A stretch of DNA of 34,707 nt from an uncultured Fibrobacter sp. (GCF_947166265.1 NZ_CAMVDO010000028.1:1-34707); one strand, 5' to 3'; positions 1 to 7,074 are shown, numbered from the stretch's first letter. Numbers and translations are program-made. The notes: generated by a model not told the origin, from the sequence alone.

Positions 1-38
1 CGGTCGCGAGCAACAACTTTTTCTCTTTTCTGGCTCAT
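1..38 (-). CDS. Start of an unidentified gene (partial)
   Basis: An open frame starts at an ATG 15 nt after the rubredoxin stop and runs off the left edge, giving only MSQKREKVVARD. The short gap to rubredoxin suggests co-transcription. There is no clear ribosome binding site, and 12 residues are too few to assign a family, so this may not be a gene. Confidence 0.35.
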   Translation of the reverse strand, partial: MSQKREKVVARD

Positions 39-53
39 ATTTTCTTAATCCGC

Positions 54-230
54 TCAGTCAATGTTTTCAAAATCTTCTTTTTCGGCGCCGCAGTGGGGGC
101 ATACCCAATATTCGGGAAGTTCGCTAAACGATGTTCCCGGCAAGGCGTCTGTGCCTGCTTCTGGATCCCCGTACTCCGGATCATATATATAGTTGCAAAT
201 ATTGCACTGGTATCTGTCAAATTCGCCCAT
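54..230 (-). CDS. Rubredoxin
   Basis: A 58-residue protein of normal rubredoxin length, a one-iron electron carrier of the cytoplasm of anaerobes. It has the two CxxC knuckles that hold the Fe(SCys)4 centre: C9-N-I-C12 near the start, followed by the family-typical [10 protein letters not shown], and C44-P-H-C47 in [13 protein letters not shown]. The start is fixed by AAGGAG placed 7 nt before the ATG. The partner reductase or oxidase is not in the window. The upstream hairpin that contains the ribosome binding site is described separately. The motif match is unambiguous. Confidence 0.95.
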   Translation of the reverse strand: MGEFDRYQCNICNYIYDPEYGDPEAGTDALPGTSFSELPEYWVCPHCGAEKEDFENID

Positions 231-276
231 AAAAAAACTCCTTTGTGCGTTCTCTTATATTATCGACACAAAGGAG
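231..276 (-). terminator. Terminator-like hairpin whose 3' arm carries the rubredoxin RBS
   Basis: On the minus strand a 10-bp stem (CTCCTTTGTG, loop of 19 nt, CACAAAGGAG) is followed by T7 and then directly by the rubredoxin ATG. It fits an intrinsic terminator for the upstream hypothetical gene. The AAGGAG at the end of the 3' arm is also the rubredoxin ribosome binding site. Confidence 0.7.
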
Positions 277-287
277 ATTTTTGTAAA
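259..287 (-). promoter_or_regulatory. Promoter for rubredoxin, inside the hairpin
   Basis: Minus-strand -35 TTTACA (plus 282-287) and -10 GATAAT (plus 259-264) are separated by 17 bp. The -10 lies in the hairpin loop, so a transcript starting here would lack the 5' arm of the hairpin and leave the RBS free. Confidence 0.5.
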
Positions 288-327
288 GCAAACCCCATTT
301 TTTTCAGGATTTATGCAGCTAGCACTT

Positions 328-1007
328 TTAATCAACCTCCAGAGGCCAATTACATTGAGCCACGGAATGGTCAATTTTCGCAAGACTTCTGTTTATCGTA
401 TTCACTGTTGAAGCGGCACTTTCAAAATAATCTTTCCAATACCCGATACCACGCTTCGTCCAGAAGGCGTAGAATTTATCAAGAGCAGCTTCAGGGGTTG
501 TTTCGTTAAAAAAAAGTTTCGCCTGATACTCATTTTTTTAGGCCTATGTTGTTTTTGATGAGCAACGAATAAAGGTACCCCTATGTCTTCAGGCTCTAAG
601 TCCCGTGAAAAAAACATTTCACTTTTTTCTGACGTTAAAACCTTCCCGCCATTGTCTTCTGCATATTCATAAAACAATTCAATAAACGCAGCAACCTTCT
701 TGCAAAACTCTTTTTCTTCCACAGAATCCTTATACTTTGGATCAGTAAGATTTCGGCTCACAACTTCAATACTATAACTATTCTCGTTGCCACCATAAAC
801 AAACTGAACAGACGCAGTACGATGACGACAATCTCTATGATTCACTAAGGGAATTGCAATGTAATCCGTACCTAAGAATATGCATCCCAGAGAGAGCATG
901 TCGTTTTTATTCTTCTTTCTTACAGAATAGTACAACCCATCATTTTTTCGCTTATCTTCGAACCAATCGAAAAAAAACTTGTGCATTTTTTCTAATGGAT
1001 GTGGCAT
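328..1007 (-). CDS. Hypothetical protein, frameshifted at an A7 run
   Basis: I do not recognise the family. The start has a good AAGGAG 7 nt upstream. The zero frame runs to a stop at 402, but its last 45 residues look like noise. At the A7 run (plus 533-539) a -1 shift, or one extra A, enters another frame that reads KNEYQAKLFFNETTPEAAL, then a tryptophan- and tyrosine-rich stretch (FYAFWTKRGIGYWKDYF), and stops at 328. The joined product would be 226 residues, cytoplasmic, with no signal peptide or membrane segment. The cause could be programmed frameshifting, polymerase slippage, a recent mutation or a sequencing error. Its own promoter lies at 1045-1073. Confidence 0.65.
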
Positions 1008-1044
1008 AAAAAGACTCCTTCATAATTATATTTTCACCGCACTT

Positions 1045-1073
1045 AATATACCTTCCAAAGAAAATAAAGTCAA
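1045..1073 (-). promoter_or_regulatory. Promoter of the hypothetical gene
   Basis: Minus-strand -35 TTGACT (plus 1068-1073) and -10 TATATT (plus 1045-1050) with exactly 17 bp between them. The -35 sits in AAACACTTGACTTT, preceded by A/T tracts that could act as an UP element. Confidence 0.65.
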
Positions 1074-1098
1074 GTGTTTCTTTACAAAAAATCTTTTT

Positions 1099-1127
1099 TT
1101 GAATCGTAACACCAATTTTTCTATATA
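1099..1127 (+). promoter_or_regulatory. Promoter of the DMT transporter gene
   Basis: -35 TTGAAT (1099-1104) and -10 TATATA (1122-1127) with a 17-bp spacer. The expected transcription start is about 1134-1136, at or next to the ATG at 1136, so the mRNA would have little or no leader. Confidence 0.5.
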
Positions 1128-1135
1128 TTGCCTGC

Positions 1136-2041
1136 ATGGCAAGCTTCGGCTATAGTTTTTTGTTAGTACTGACGGCATTCATCTGGGGGTCGGGTTTTGT
1201 TGCCCAGATTGAAGGCAACGCTTTTGGACCATTTTCGTTTTCATGCATCCGATGCTTTATAGCTGCCGGGTTTCTCACCCTGGTCTTCAAGGGACTTGAC
1301 GCATTGGGAAAAAGTCCGCGCAGGCCGCGCTCCCCCGCCGAAACCAAGCTTCTTTGGAAAGCGGGATTCTTTTACGGGCTCGCCCTTTGCACCGCCATGA
1401 ACCTGCAGCAGCTCGGAATGTTCCTCGGCACCTCCGCCGGAAAATCCGGGTTCCTTACCGCCTGCTACATTGTTCTCGTGCCGGTCGTAAGGCTCATTCT
1501 TGGGCACCGCATTTCGGCAAAGACATGGTTTTGCGTCGCGATCACCACCATCGGGCTTTACCTGCTATGCATCAAGGACGGCTTTTCTTTGGAGCTTTCG
1601 GACGGGGTTTCGTTGCTTTGCGCGTTAGCCTTTTCGGTCCACATCCTAGTCATTGACAAGTTCGCAAATCGTGTTGACCCCATTCGCGTTTCGGCGATAC
1701 AATTCTTAACCATCGGCGTACTGACCGCCCCGCTGATGATTATTTTTGACCTCAAGTTTCCGGAAATGGACTTTAGCACGATTGCCGCAGCGGCACTCAA
1801 CCCGCGGGCCGTCGCAGGGTTATGCTTTGCCGCCTTCTTTTCGAGCGGCATCGCCTATACGCTACAGATTGTCGCACAGGACAAGGTGAACCCCACTATT
1901 GCCTCGCTCACGATGAGCCTCGAATCGGTATTCGCCGTACTTGCGGGCTGGGCCATTCTAGGAGAACTGCTCTCGGCCCGCGAAATCTGTGGCTGCGCCA
2001 TCATGATGGTCGCCATCATCTCCGCACAGATTAAGCGATAG
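1136..2041 (+). CDS. DMT/EamA family inner-membrane transporter
   Basis: A 301-residue hydrophobic protein with about ten membrane segments arranged as two EamA repeats, the usual length and layout of drug/metabolite exporters. The first segment holds the family-typical AFIWGSGFVA, and the second repeat ends in SLESVFAVLAGWAILGE, matching the conserved end of EamA domains. The substrate cannot be read from sequence. No ribosome binding site precedes the ATG, which fits the near-leaderless transcript predicted from the promoter at 1099-1127. The 3' end overlaps the convergent NhaC gene by 11 bp. Confidence 0.85.
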   Translation: MASFGYSFLLVLTAFIWGSGFVAQIEGNAFGPFSFSCIRCFIAAGFLTLVFKGLDALGKSPRRPRSPAETKLLWKAGFFYGLALCTAMNLQQLGMFLGTSAGKSGFLTACYIVLVPVVRLILGHRISAKTWFCVAITTIGLYLLCIKDGFSLELSDGVSLLCALAFSVHILVIDKFANRVDPIRVSAIQFLTIGVLTAPLMIIFDLKFPEMDFSTIAAAALNPRAVAGLCFAAFFSSGIAYTLQIVAQDKVNPTIASLTMSLESVFAVLAGWAILGELLSAREICGCAIMMVAIISAQIKR

Positions 2042-3602
2042 TCTTCTTTTTGCGAGGCCAGCGCCTTTTTTTCCGAGTTTTGAGAGCAGCCGGCTTACGC
2101 TTTTTCAAAAGCAGCAACCCACCCACAATCAATACGACACCTACCAAGAGCGAAAGCAAGGCACTACGGGTAACGCCTGCGACAATGTAACTTACAAAAC
2201 TGATGGCCGCAACACTCAAGGCATACGGCAACTGGGTATTCACGTGATTCACATGGTTACACTCGGCACCGGCACTCGCCATAATCGTAGTATCCGAAAT
2301 GGGTGAAATATGGTCGCCGCAAACGGCTCCTGCCATGCAAGCAGAAATGGAGATAATCATCAGATTCGGATCAATGCTAGAGAATGCCGCCACCACAATC
2401 GGAATCAGGATGCCGAACGTTCCCCACGAGGTACCTGTAGAAAAAGCAAGACCAATCCCCACCAAGAAGATAATCGCCGGCATAAAGTTCATAAGCGAAG
2501 AAGCGCTTCCCGAAACAAGGCCCGCCACAAAGTCCTTTGCACCAAGCGCATCGGTAACGCCCTTCAGACTCCAGGCGAGTACTAGAATAATAATCGCAGG
2601 AACCATCGCCTTGAAACCTTCGGGCAGGCACTCCAGGCACTTGCGGAGTTTCAGCACTCGACGTCCCAAGTACCAAATCACCGTCACGATAAAGGCGGCA
2701 AAGCTTCCAAGAACTAGGCCAACAGATGCGTCACTTCCGCCAAAGGCATCGACAAAGCCCTTATGCGCCTCGCCACTTGCAAAGTAACCACCCGTATAAA
2801 TCAATCCGACCACACAGAATAAAACCAGCATCACGATCGGGAATATCAAATCAAGCACCGTTCCGCGAGGCTCTTCATCACTGAGTTTTTCCATCTTTGT
2901 TTCAATCATTTCGGCCGCAGATTCAAACTTTTTCATCGGTCCAAAATCCACTTTCAAAAGCACCAGGGCAAAAAGGGCCACGATCGTCAACAACGCATAA
3001 AAATTGAAGGGAATCGCCTTCACAAAAAGGCCGAGCCCATCTTCACCCTCGACAAAACCCGTTACAGCCGCCGCCCAGGAACTCACCGGCGCAATAATGC
3101 AAATAGGGGCCGCCGTTGCATCAATCAGATAGGCAAGCTTTTCGTGACTGAGTTTAAACTTGTCTGTAACCGGACGCATCACGCTACCCACCGTAAGGCA
3201 GTTAAAGTAGTCATCTACAAAAATCAGCACACCAAGAACAATCGTTGCAAGCTGTGCTCCGACCTTGGACTTGACATGCAATTTTGCCCAGTTTCCAAAC
3301 GCCGCCGCAGCCCCCGACTTATTCATCAAGGCTACCATCGTCCCAAGCATTACTAGGAAAAAGAGTATCCCCACGTTCCATGGATCGGACACCTGCTTGA
3401 CCATACCATCCTTGAACACGGCATCCAGAAATCCAGAGAAACTTCCCTGGCTAATAAAAAGGCCGCCAATAAGGACACCCACAAACAAGGACGAATAAGC
3501 TTCCTTGGTAATAAGGGCCAAGACAATGGCTACTACCGAAGGAATCAAGGCCCAAAATGTTCCATGAAAAAAAGACACCGCTTCTACAGCTTGCTGTTCC
3601 AT
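2031..3602 (-). CDS. NhaC-family Na+/H+ antiporter
   Basis: A 523-residue polytopic membrane protein. Family features include FVDDYFNCLTVGSVMRPVTD in the first half and SFSTGTSWGTF-like GLAFSTGTSWGTFGILIPI followed by CGDHISPISDTTIMAS near residue 430, the conserved pair of NhaC antiporters and related exchangers. It would exchange Na+ (or an organic substrate, as in some relatives) for H+ across the inner membrane. The start has AGGAG 5-6 nt upstream. A charged loop lies near residues 225-250, and the last 25 residues are strongly basic (RKKRRWPRKKK) and cytoplasmic. It is convergent with, and overlaps, the DMT gene. The exact substrate is uncertain. Confidence 0.85.
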   Translation of the reverse strand: MEQQAVEAVSFFHGTFWALIPSVVAIVLALITKEAYSSLFVGVLIGGLFISQGSFSGFLDAVFKDGMVKQVSDPWNVGILFFLVMLGTMVALMNKSGAAAAFGNWAKLHVKSKVGAQLATIVLGVLIFVDDYFNCLTVGSVMRPVTDKFKLSHEKLAYLIDATAAPICIIAPVSSWAAAVTGFVEGEDGLGLFVKAIPFNFYALLTIVALFALVLLKVDFGPMKKFESAAEMIETKMEKLSDEEPRGTVLDLIFPIVMLVLFCVVGLIYTGGYFASGEAHKGFVDAFGGSDASVGLVLGSFAAFIVTVIWYLGRRVLKLRKCLECLPEGFKAMVPAIIILVLAWSLKGVTDALGAKDFVAGLVSGSASSLMNFMPAIIFLVGIGLAFSTGTSWGTFGILIPIVVAAFSSIDPNLMIISISACMAGAVCGDHISPISDTTIMASAGAECNHVNHVNTQLPYALSVAAISFVSYIVAGVTRSALLSLLVGVVLIVGGLLLLKKRKPAALKTRKKRRWPRKKKTIA

Positions 3603-3703
3603 AAGAGTCTCCTTTATTTGCAGGGCAATTATAGCAAATAGTGATTAGTTAAAAGTGGTTAGTGGTTAGGAATGATGCGTCAGGTTTCAGGTGTCTGGCG
3701 TAA

Positions 3704-3760
3704 GGTCCCTGAGTGGTACACTGAGCCTGCCGAAGTGCAAGCGCAGCGCGTCGAAGGGCC
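3704..3760. repeat. Imperfect intergenic palindromic repeat
   Basis: The segment opens with GGTCCCTGAG and closes with GTCGAAGGGCC, so its ends can pair, with CACTGAGCCTGCCGAAGTG between. It resembles the CTTCGACAGGCTCAGG-type intergenic repeats seen in many bacterial genomes. The neighbouring 3640-3700 stretch is low-complexity (repeated GTGGTTAG) and holds no gene. Confidence 0.4.
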
Positions 3761-3886
3761 ATGCGTTGTAAAGGCGAACAACGGAAAACACATCCCACAG
3801 TATACTCTTTAAAAATTTTGAATTTATTTTATTTGTACATGGGAATGTAGAATTCACTATGTTCGCATGGGGTTGGATTAATTATT

Positions 3887-5461
3887 ATGAAAAAAATCAA
3901 GTTTCTTTTGCCGGTGGCAATAGCCGCTGGATTTTGGGCCTGTGGAGACGACAATAATACAGCCTCTACAGAATGTGTCACTGAACAATGCCTTATTGAT
4001 AAATATGGCGAATTTAACGCGGATTCGGCAAATGCGGCCAATCAGCAGAATCCAAAGGACGATTCTACAGCCGCAAACCAGAACCCGGACGATCCGAATA
4101 ATCCGCTTGGCCAGAATAACCCCCAGGACCCTAACGAACCTCAGGATCCCAACGATCCGCAAGACCCGAACATCCCTACCTCGTCTAGCGAGGCCGGAGC
4201 ACAGCAGCCCGAATCTTCGGACTCCAATCCGCCTGTAGAATCTTCGAGCAGCCACCACCATCATTGGGGTAGCAGTTCTTCCGTCAGCATAATCCCCGTG
4301 GAATCCAGTTCGAGCGAAGCGGTTGTTGTTCCGCCGACACCGGGCAGCGATTTCAAGGAACATTTCCGTGATGAATGCCCCGTCGCAAGCATTCCGAAAA
4401 TCGGAAGCAACCCGAAGCTCCCCGATCCGTTTACCGCATTTGACGGTTCCAAGGTGACCACAAAGGCTCAGTGGAAATGCCGCCGCGAAGAAATTTCGGC
4501 ACTTCTCGAAGAAGTTGAACTCGGCGAAAAGCCGCGCAATCCGGAAAAAGTGGAAGGAAGCTACTCCGGCGGTTCGCTCAAGGTCACCGTTACAGACAAG
4601 GGAAAAACCATCAGCTTTAGCGTCAAGATTTCTGGTGCAGGCACCAAGGACGCCCCGAAGCCCGCCATTATCGGGTTCAGCGGCGGAAGCCTAGACTATT
4701 CCGGCCTGAATATCGCGACGATTTCGTTCAATCCCGATGATGTCGCCCCGGAAACGACCCGCGGCAAGGGAAGGTTCTACGACATCTACGGAAGCAACCA
4801 TAGCGCGGGCGCAATGATTGCATGGGCCTGGGGCGTAAGCCGCGTAATCGACGCCCTCGAAAAGACGCCCGAAGCGGGCATCGATGTACACCACTTGGGT
4901 GTTACCGGATGTTCTCGCCTTGGCAAGGGCGCCGCAGTGGCAGGAGCCTTCGACGCACGAATTGCGCTTGTCATTCCGCAGGAATCCGGTTCCGGTGGAG
5001 CTTCCAACTGGCGTAGCGCCGCCAAGGACAGCGAAGCCCAGCCGCTCAGCCACGCCTGTCAGGAAGCCGCCTGGTTCCGCTCCTCGCTCTGTAACTACGG
5101 TAACCGAATCAACGACCTGCCCACAGACCACCATTACCTGACCGGCATGGTCGCCCCGCGCGCGCTCCTGGTTCTCGACAATACCGGCTGGGTATGGCTC
5201 GGTGAAGGCGCCAGCTACGCAAACGCCATGTCCACAGTCGAAATCTTCAAGGCCCTCGGGGCCGAGAAGGACTTCACCTACAGCAAGGCGGCAAACCACA
5301 TGCACTGCAGCTTCCCTGCCGAAAACAAGGACGAGCTCACCGCCTTCGTGAAAAAATACCTGTTCGACGACAAAACTCAAAATACGGGTAAGATCGAGGC
5401 GAAGGGCGTAAGCTACAACGCGGCGGACTGGCAAGACTGGACAACGCCCACTTTGAATTAA
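3887..5461 (+). CDS. CE15 glucuronoyl esterase lipoprotein
   Basis: A 524-residue secreted lipoprotein predicted to cleave the ester between lignin alcohols and 4-O-methyl-glucuronic acid on xylan. Residues 1-18 are a signal peptide with a degenerate lipobox FWAC ending in C19. Residues 20-155 are a disordered linker with tandem DPN/PQDPN repeats, serine clusters and an H4 run. The catalytic domain fills about 160-500: VTGCSRLGKGA has the CE15 nucleophile Ser343, PQESGSGG carries the likely acid Glu366, and ANHMHCSFP holds the catalytic His (471 or 473). These are hallmarks of CE15, an activity known from Fibrobacter. No strong RBS is seen. A terminator follows directly, so the gene is monocistronic. 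Confidence 0.9.
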   Translation: MKKIKFLLPVAIAAGFWACGDDNNTASTECVTEQCLIDKYGEFNADSANAANQQNPKDDSTAANQNPDDPNNPLGQNNPQDPNEPQDPNDPQDPNIPTSSSEAGAQQPESSDSNPPVESSSSHHHHWGSSSSVSIIPVESSSSEAVVVPPTPGSDFKEHFRDECPVASIPKIGSNPKLPDPFTAFDGSKVTTKAQWKCRREEISALLEEVELGEKPRNPEKVEGSYSGGSLKVTVTDKGKTISFSVKISGAGTKDAPKPAIIGFSGGSLDYSGLNIATISFNPDDVAPETTRGKGRFYDIYGSNHSAGAMIAWAWGVSRVIDALEKTPEAGIDVHHLGVTGCSRLGKGAAVAGAFDARIALVIPQESGSGGASNWRSAAKDSEAQPLSHACQEAAWFRSSLCNYGNRINDLPTDHHYLTGMVAPRALLVLDNTGWVWLGEGASYANAMSTVEIFKALGAEKDFTYSKAANHMHCSFPAENKDELTAFVKKYLFDDKTQNTGKIEAKGVSYNAADWQDWTTPTLN

Positions 5462-5492
5462 ACCATCCTATAAAAAAAGGACAAACACCCAG

Positions 5493-5518
5493 ACCCCCGG
5501 CGCAAGTCGGGGGTTTTT
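5493..5518 (+). terminator. Terminator of the CE15 gene
   Basis: ACCCCCG and CGGGGGT form a 7-bp stem with an 8-nt loop, followed by T5. Confidence 0.85.
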
Positions 5519-5564
5519 GCTTACTTTTTTGAATATTTTTATCTGTTTTGGGGGCATTTTGCCC

Positions 5565-5593
5565 TTGACAAAGCCCCTAAAATTTTCTCTATT
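5565..5593 (+). promoter_or_regulatory. Promoter of the mS38/bS22-like gene
   Basis: A perfect -35 TTGACA (5565-5570) and a -10 TCTATT (5588-5593) with a 17-bp spacer, about 35 nt before an SD and the small gene at 5636. Confidence 0.6.
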
Positions 5594-5635
5594 TGCGCAT
5601 ACAATTTTTAGTTTAACCCTTAACGGAGAAACAAC

Positions 5636-5731
5636 ATGCCTTGCGGAAAGAAAAGAAAGCGCAGGAAGATTGCGACTCACAAGCGTAAGAAGCGCCGTCG
5701 TCGTGACCGTCACAAAAAGAAACTTCGCTAA
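5636..5731 (+). CDS. mS38/bS22-like small basic ribosomal protein (AURKAIP1/COX24 domain)
   Basis: A 31-residue protein made mostly of Lys and Arg. It opens MPCGKKRKRRK, continues IATHKRKKRRR and ends in HKKKLR, which matches the AURKAIP1/COX24-domain proteins of Bacteroidota and relatives. Homologues are mitochondrial mS38 and mycobacterial bS22, which sit on the small ribosomal subunit near the decoding region. The start is set by GGAG about 8 nt upstream. It is a single-gene unit with its own promoter (5565-5593) and terminator (5768-5792). Role on the ribosome is inferred from the family. Confidence 0.85.
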   Translation: MPCGKKRKRRKIATHKRKKRRRRDRHKKKLR

Positions 5732-5767
5732 TATCCGTTAGCATTCTATTGTGATTTCCTGTTAAAG

Positions 5768-5792
5768 ACGGAGTGTAAAAGCTCCGTTTTTT
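5768..5792 (+). terminator. Terminator of the mS38/bS22-like gene
   Basis: ACGGAG and CTCCGT pair around an 8-nt loop, followed by a run of six T. Confidence 0.8.
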
Positions 5793-5832
5793 ACTTTTTT
5801 GTTTTTTATAGGGCTTGCCCAAAGGATAGAAG

Positions 5833-6792
5833 ATGATTGATCGCAACAAGCATTTCCTCCGCCTCATGGACTGGAGCGAAGAAAAAATCCTGGAAACTAT
5901 CGATATTGCCTCCCGCCTCAAGGCGGAAGTCCACGCCGGCAAGGTGTCCGACCGTCTGCACGGCCAGAACATCGCCATGTTCTTCGAAAAGCCCTCTCTG
6001 CGAACTATCACCACTTTCCAGGTGGGCATGAACCAGCTCGGCGGCCACGCCGTATTGCTCGCCCCCGATTCCATCGGTCTTGGCAAGCGCGAAAGCGTCA
6101 AGGACGTCGCCCGTTGCCTTAGCCGCTGGGTGAATGCCATCGTGGTTCGCTGCTTCAAGCAGGACCTGGTGGAACAGCTCGCCGAATACGGTAGTGTGCC
6201 GGTCGTGAACGCCCTGACCGACGACTACCACCCATGCCAGGCAATCGCCTTTGCCCAGATGATCAAGGAAAACCTCGGCGGATTCAAGAACGAGGGTGGC
6301 AAGCCGAAGACCGTCGCCTTCATCGGTGACGGCAACAACGTCGCCAACTCTTTCCTCGCCCTCGCCTCCAAGGTGGGCATGAACTTCACGCTCGCCTGCC
6401 CGAAGGGTTTCGAACAGCCCGCGAAGGTGGTAGAAGAAGCGGAGGCCGGCCTCAAGAAGCACGGTTGCCAGTACCGCGTATTCCACGATCCGAAGGAAGC
6501 CGTCAAGGACGCCGACATCCTTTATAGCGACGTTTGGGTTTCTATGGGTCAGGAAGGCGAAAAGGCCACCAAGCAGAGCCACTTCTTGCCGTTCCAGATC
6601 AACGACGAGCTCCTGAAACTCGCTCCGGCTCACTGCAAGGTCAGCCACTGCTTGCCGGCTCACCGCGGCGAAGAAATCACGGACTCCGTGATGGACAACC
6701 TCGACGTGAACATGAGCTTCGAAGAAGCAGAAAACCGCCTGCACGCTCACAAGGCTGTCTTGTGGCAGGTGATGGAGCCTTTCGCTAAATAA
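5833..6792 (+). CDS. argF: Ornithine carbamoyltransferase
   Basis: A 319-residue cytoplasmic enzyme that makes citrulline from ornithine and carbamoyl phosphate in arginine synthesis. The carbamoyl-phosphate loop reads FEKPSLRTITTF (Ser55, Arg57, Thr58 kept, but the usual second Arg of STRTR is Ile59). HPCQ at 133-136 binds the same substrate. SDVWVSMGQE (Asp233, SMG 237-239) is the ornithine-binding SMG loop that separates OTCs from aspartate transcarbamoylases, and HCLPAHRGEE at 272-281 carries the catalytic Cys. Length is normal. AAGGA lies about 6 nt before the ATG. The gene stands alone between two terminators, with no other arginine gene nearby. Confidence 0.93.
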   Translation: MIDRNKHFLRLMDWSEEKILETIDIASRLKAEVHAGKVSDRLHGQNIAMFFEKPSLRTITTFQVGMNQLGGHAVLLAPDSIGLGKRESVKDVARCLSRWVNAIVVRCFKQDLVEQLAEYGSVPVVNALTDDYHPCQAIAFAQMIKENLGGFKNEGGKPKTVAFIGDGNNVANSFLALASKVGMNFTLACPKGFEQPAKVVEEAEAGLKKHGCQYRVFHDPKEAVKDADILYSDVWVSMGQEGEKATKQSHFLPFQINDELLKLAPAHCKVSHCLPAHRGEEITDSVMDNLDVNMSFEEAENRLHAHKAVLWQVMEPFAK

Positions 6793-6826
6793 GCACGCTT
6801 CTCGGAAAAAATATTTTTGAAAGATG

Positions 6827-6850
6827 CCCGGCTTAAAAGCCGGGTTTCTT
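6827..6850 (+). terminator. Terminator of argF
   Basis: CCCGGCT-TAAA-AGCCGGG hairpin followed by TTTCTTT. Confidence 0.85.
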
Positions 6851-6868
6851 TGTACACGGTGTCACGGA

Positions 6869-6885
6869 TATTCCAACTTGGAATA
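6869..6885. repeat. 17-nt palindrome, copy 1
   Basis: TATTCCAA-C-TTGGAATA, a perfect palindrome around one base. An identical copy lies at 12049-12065. Here it sits about 55-70 nt upstream of the predicted start of the RNA at 6940, a position suited to an activator site; it could also fold as a hairpin in read-through RNA. Confidence 0.6.
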
Positions 6886-6901
6886 AGATTTTCAAAAAAA
6901 A

Positions 6902-6932
6902 TTGTACCGCTTTTAAAAAAAAGAGGTATATT
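6902..6932 (+). promoter_or_regulatory. Candidate promoter of the structured RNA
   Basis: TTGTAC (6902-6907) and a good -10 TATATT (6927-6932), 19 bp apart. The long spacer makes the -35 doubtful. The expected start is about 6939-6941, just where the structured region begins. Confidence 0.45.
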
Positions 6933-6939
6933 AATGATT

Positions 6940-7049
6940 GAGCCCCTCTGGTGGATAAGAAGAGTCGGCGTCGCGGCTGGTCCCTCCTGACAGCAAAAGC
7001 GAGCCGTAGGTCTCTAGACGAGACAGACCCACCAGAGCGGCTTTTTTTT
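6940..7049 (+). ncRNA. Unidentified structured RNA of about 105 nt
   Basis: The ends (6942-6954 and 7029-7041) pair in a 13-position helix with a single C-C mismatch, followed by T8, so the outer helix also serves as the terminator. Inside are CGGCT/AGCCG (6974-6978 with 7002-7006), a hairpin GTCTC-TAGAC-GAGAC (7010-7024), and an exposed CCCTCCTGA resembling an anti-Shine-Dalgarno. A promoter-like sequence lies just upstream. It lacks the signatures of SRP RNA, 6S RNA, tmRNA, tRNA and the riboswitch classes I checked. It lies between argF (own terminator) and the convergent rsmG, so it is not a leader of either gene. Confidence 0.65.
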
Positions 7050-7074
7050 ATTGGTTCATTTTTCCGAAATTTCG

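Noticed and set aside
4691-5434. 247-codon open frame antisense to the CE15 domain
   Set aside because: Shadow of the esterase frame, with no RBS and no motif.
6940-7049. Structured RNA as SRP RNA, tRNA or a riboswitch for a neighbour
   Set aside because: No GGAAGCAGCC-type SRP loop, no T-loop GTTC, and no downstream gene on the same strand.
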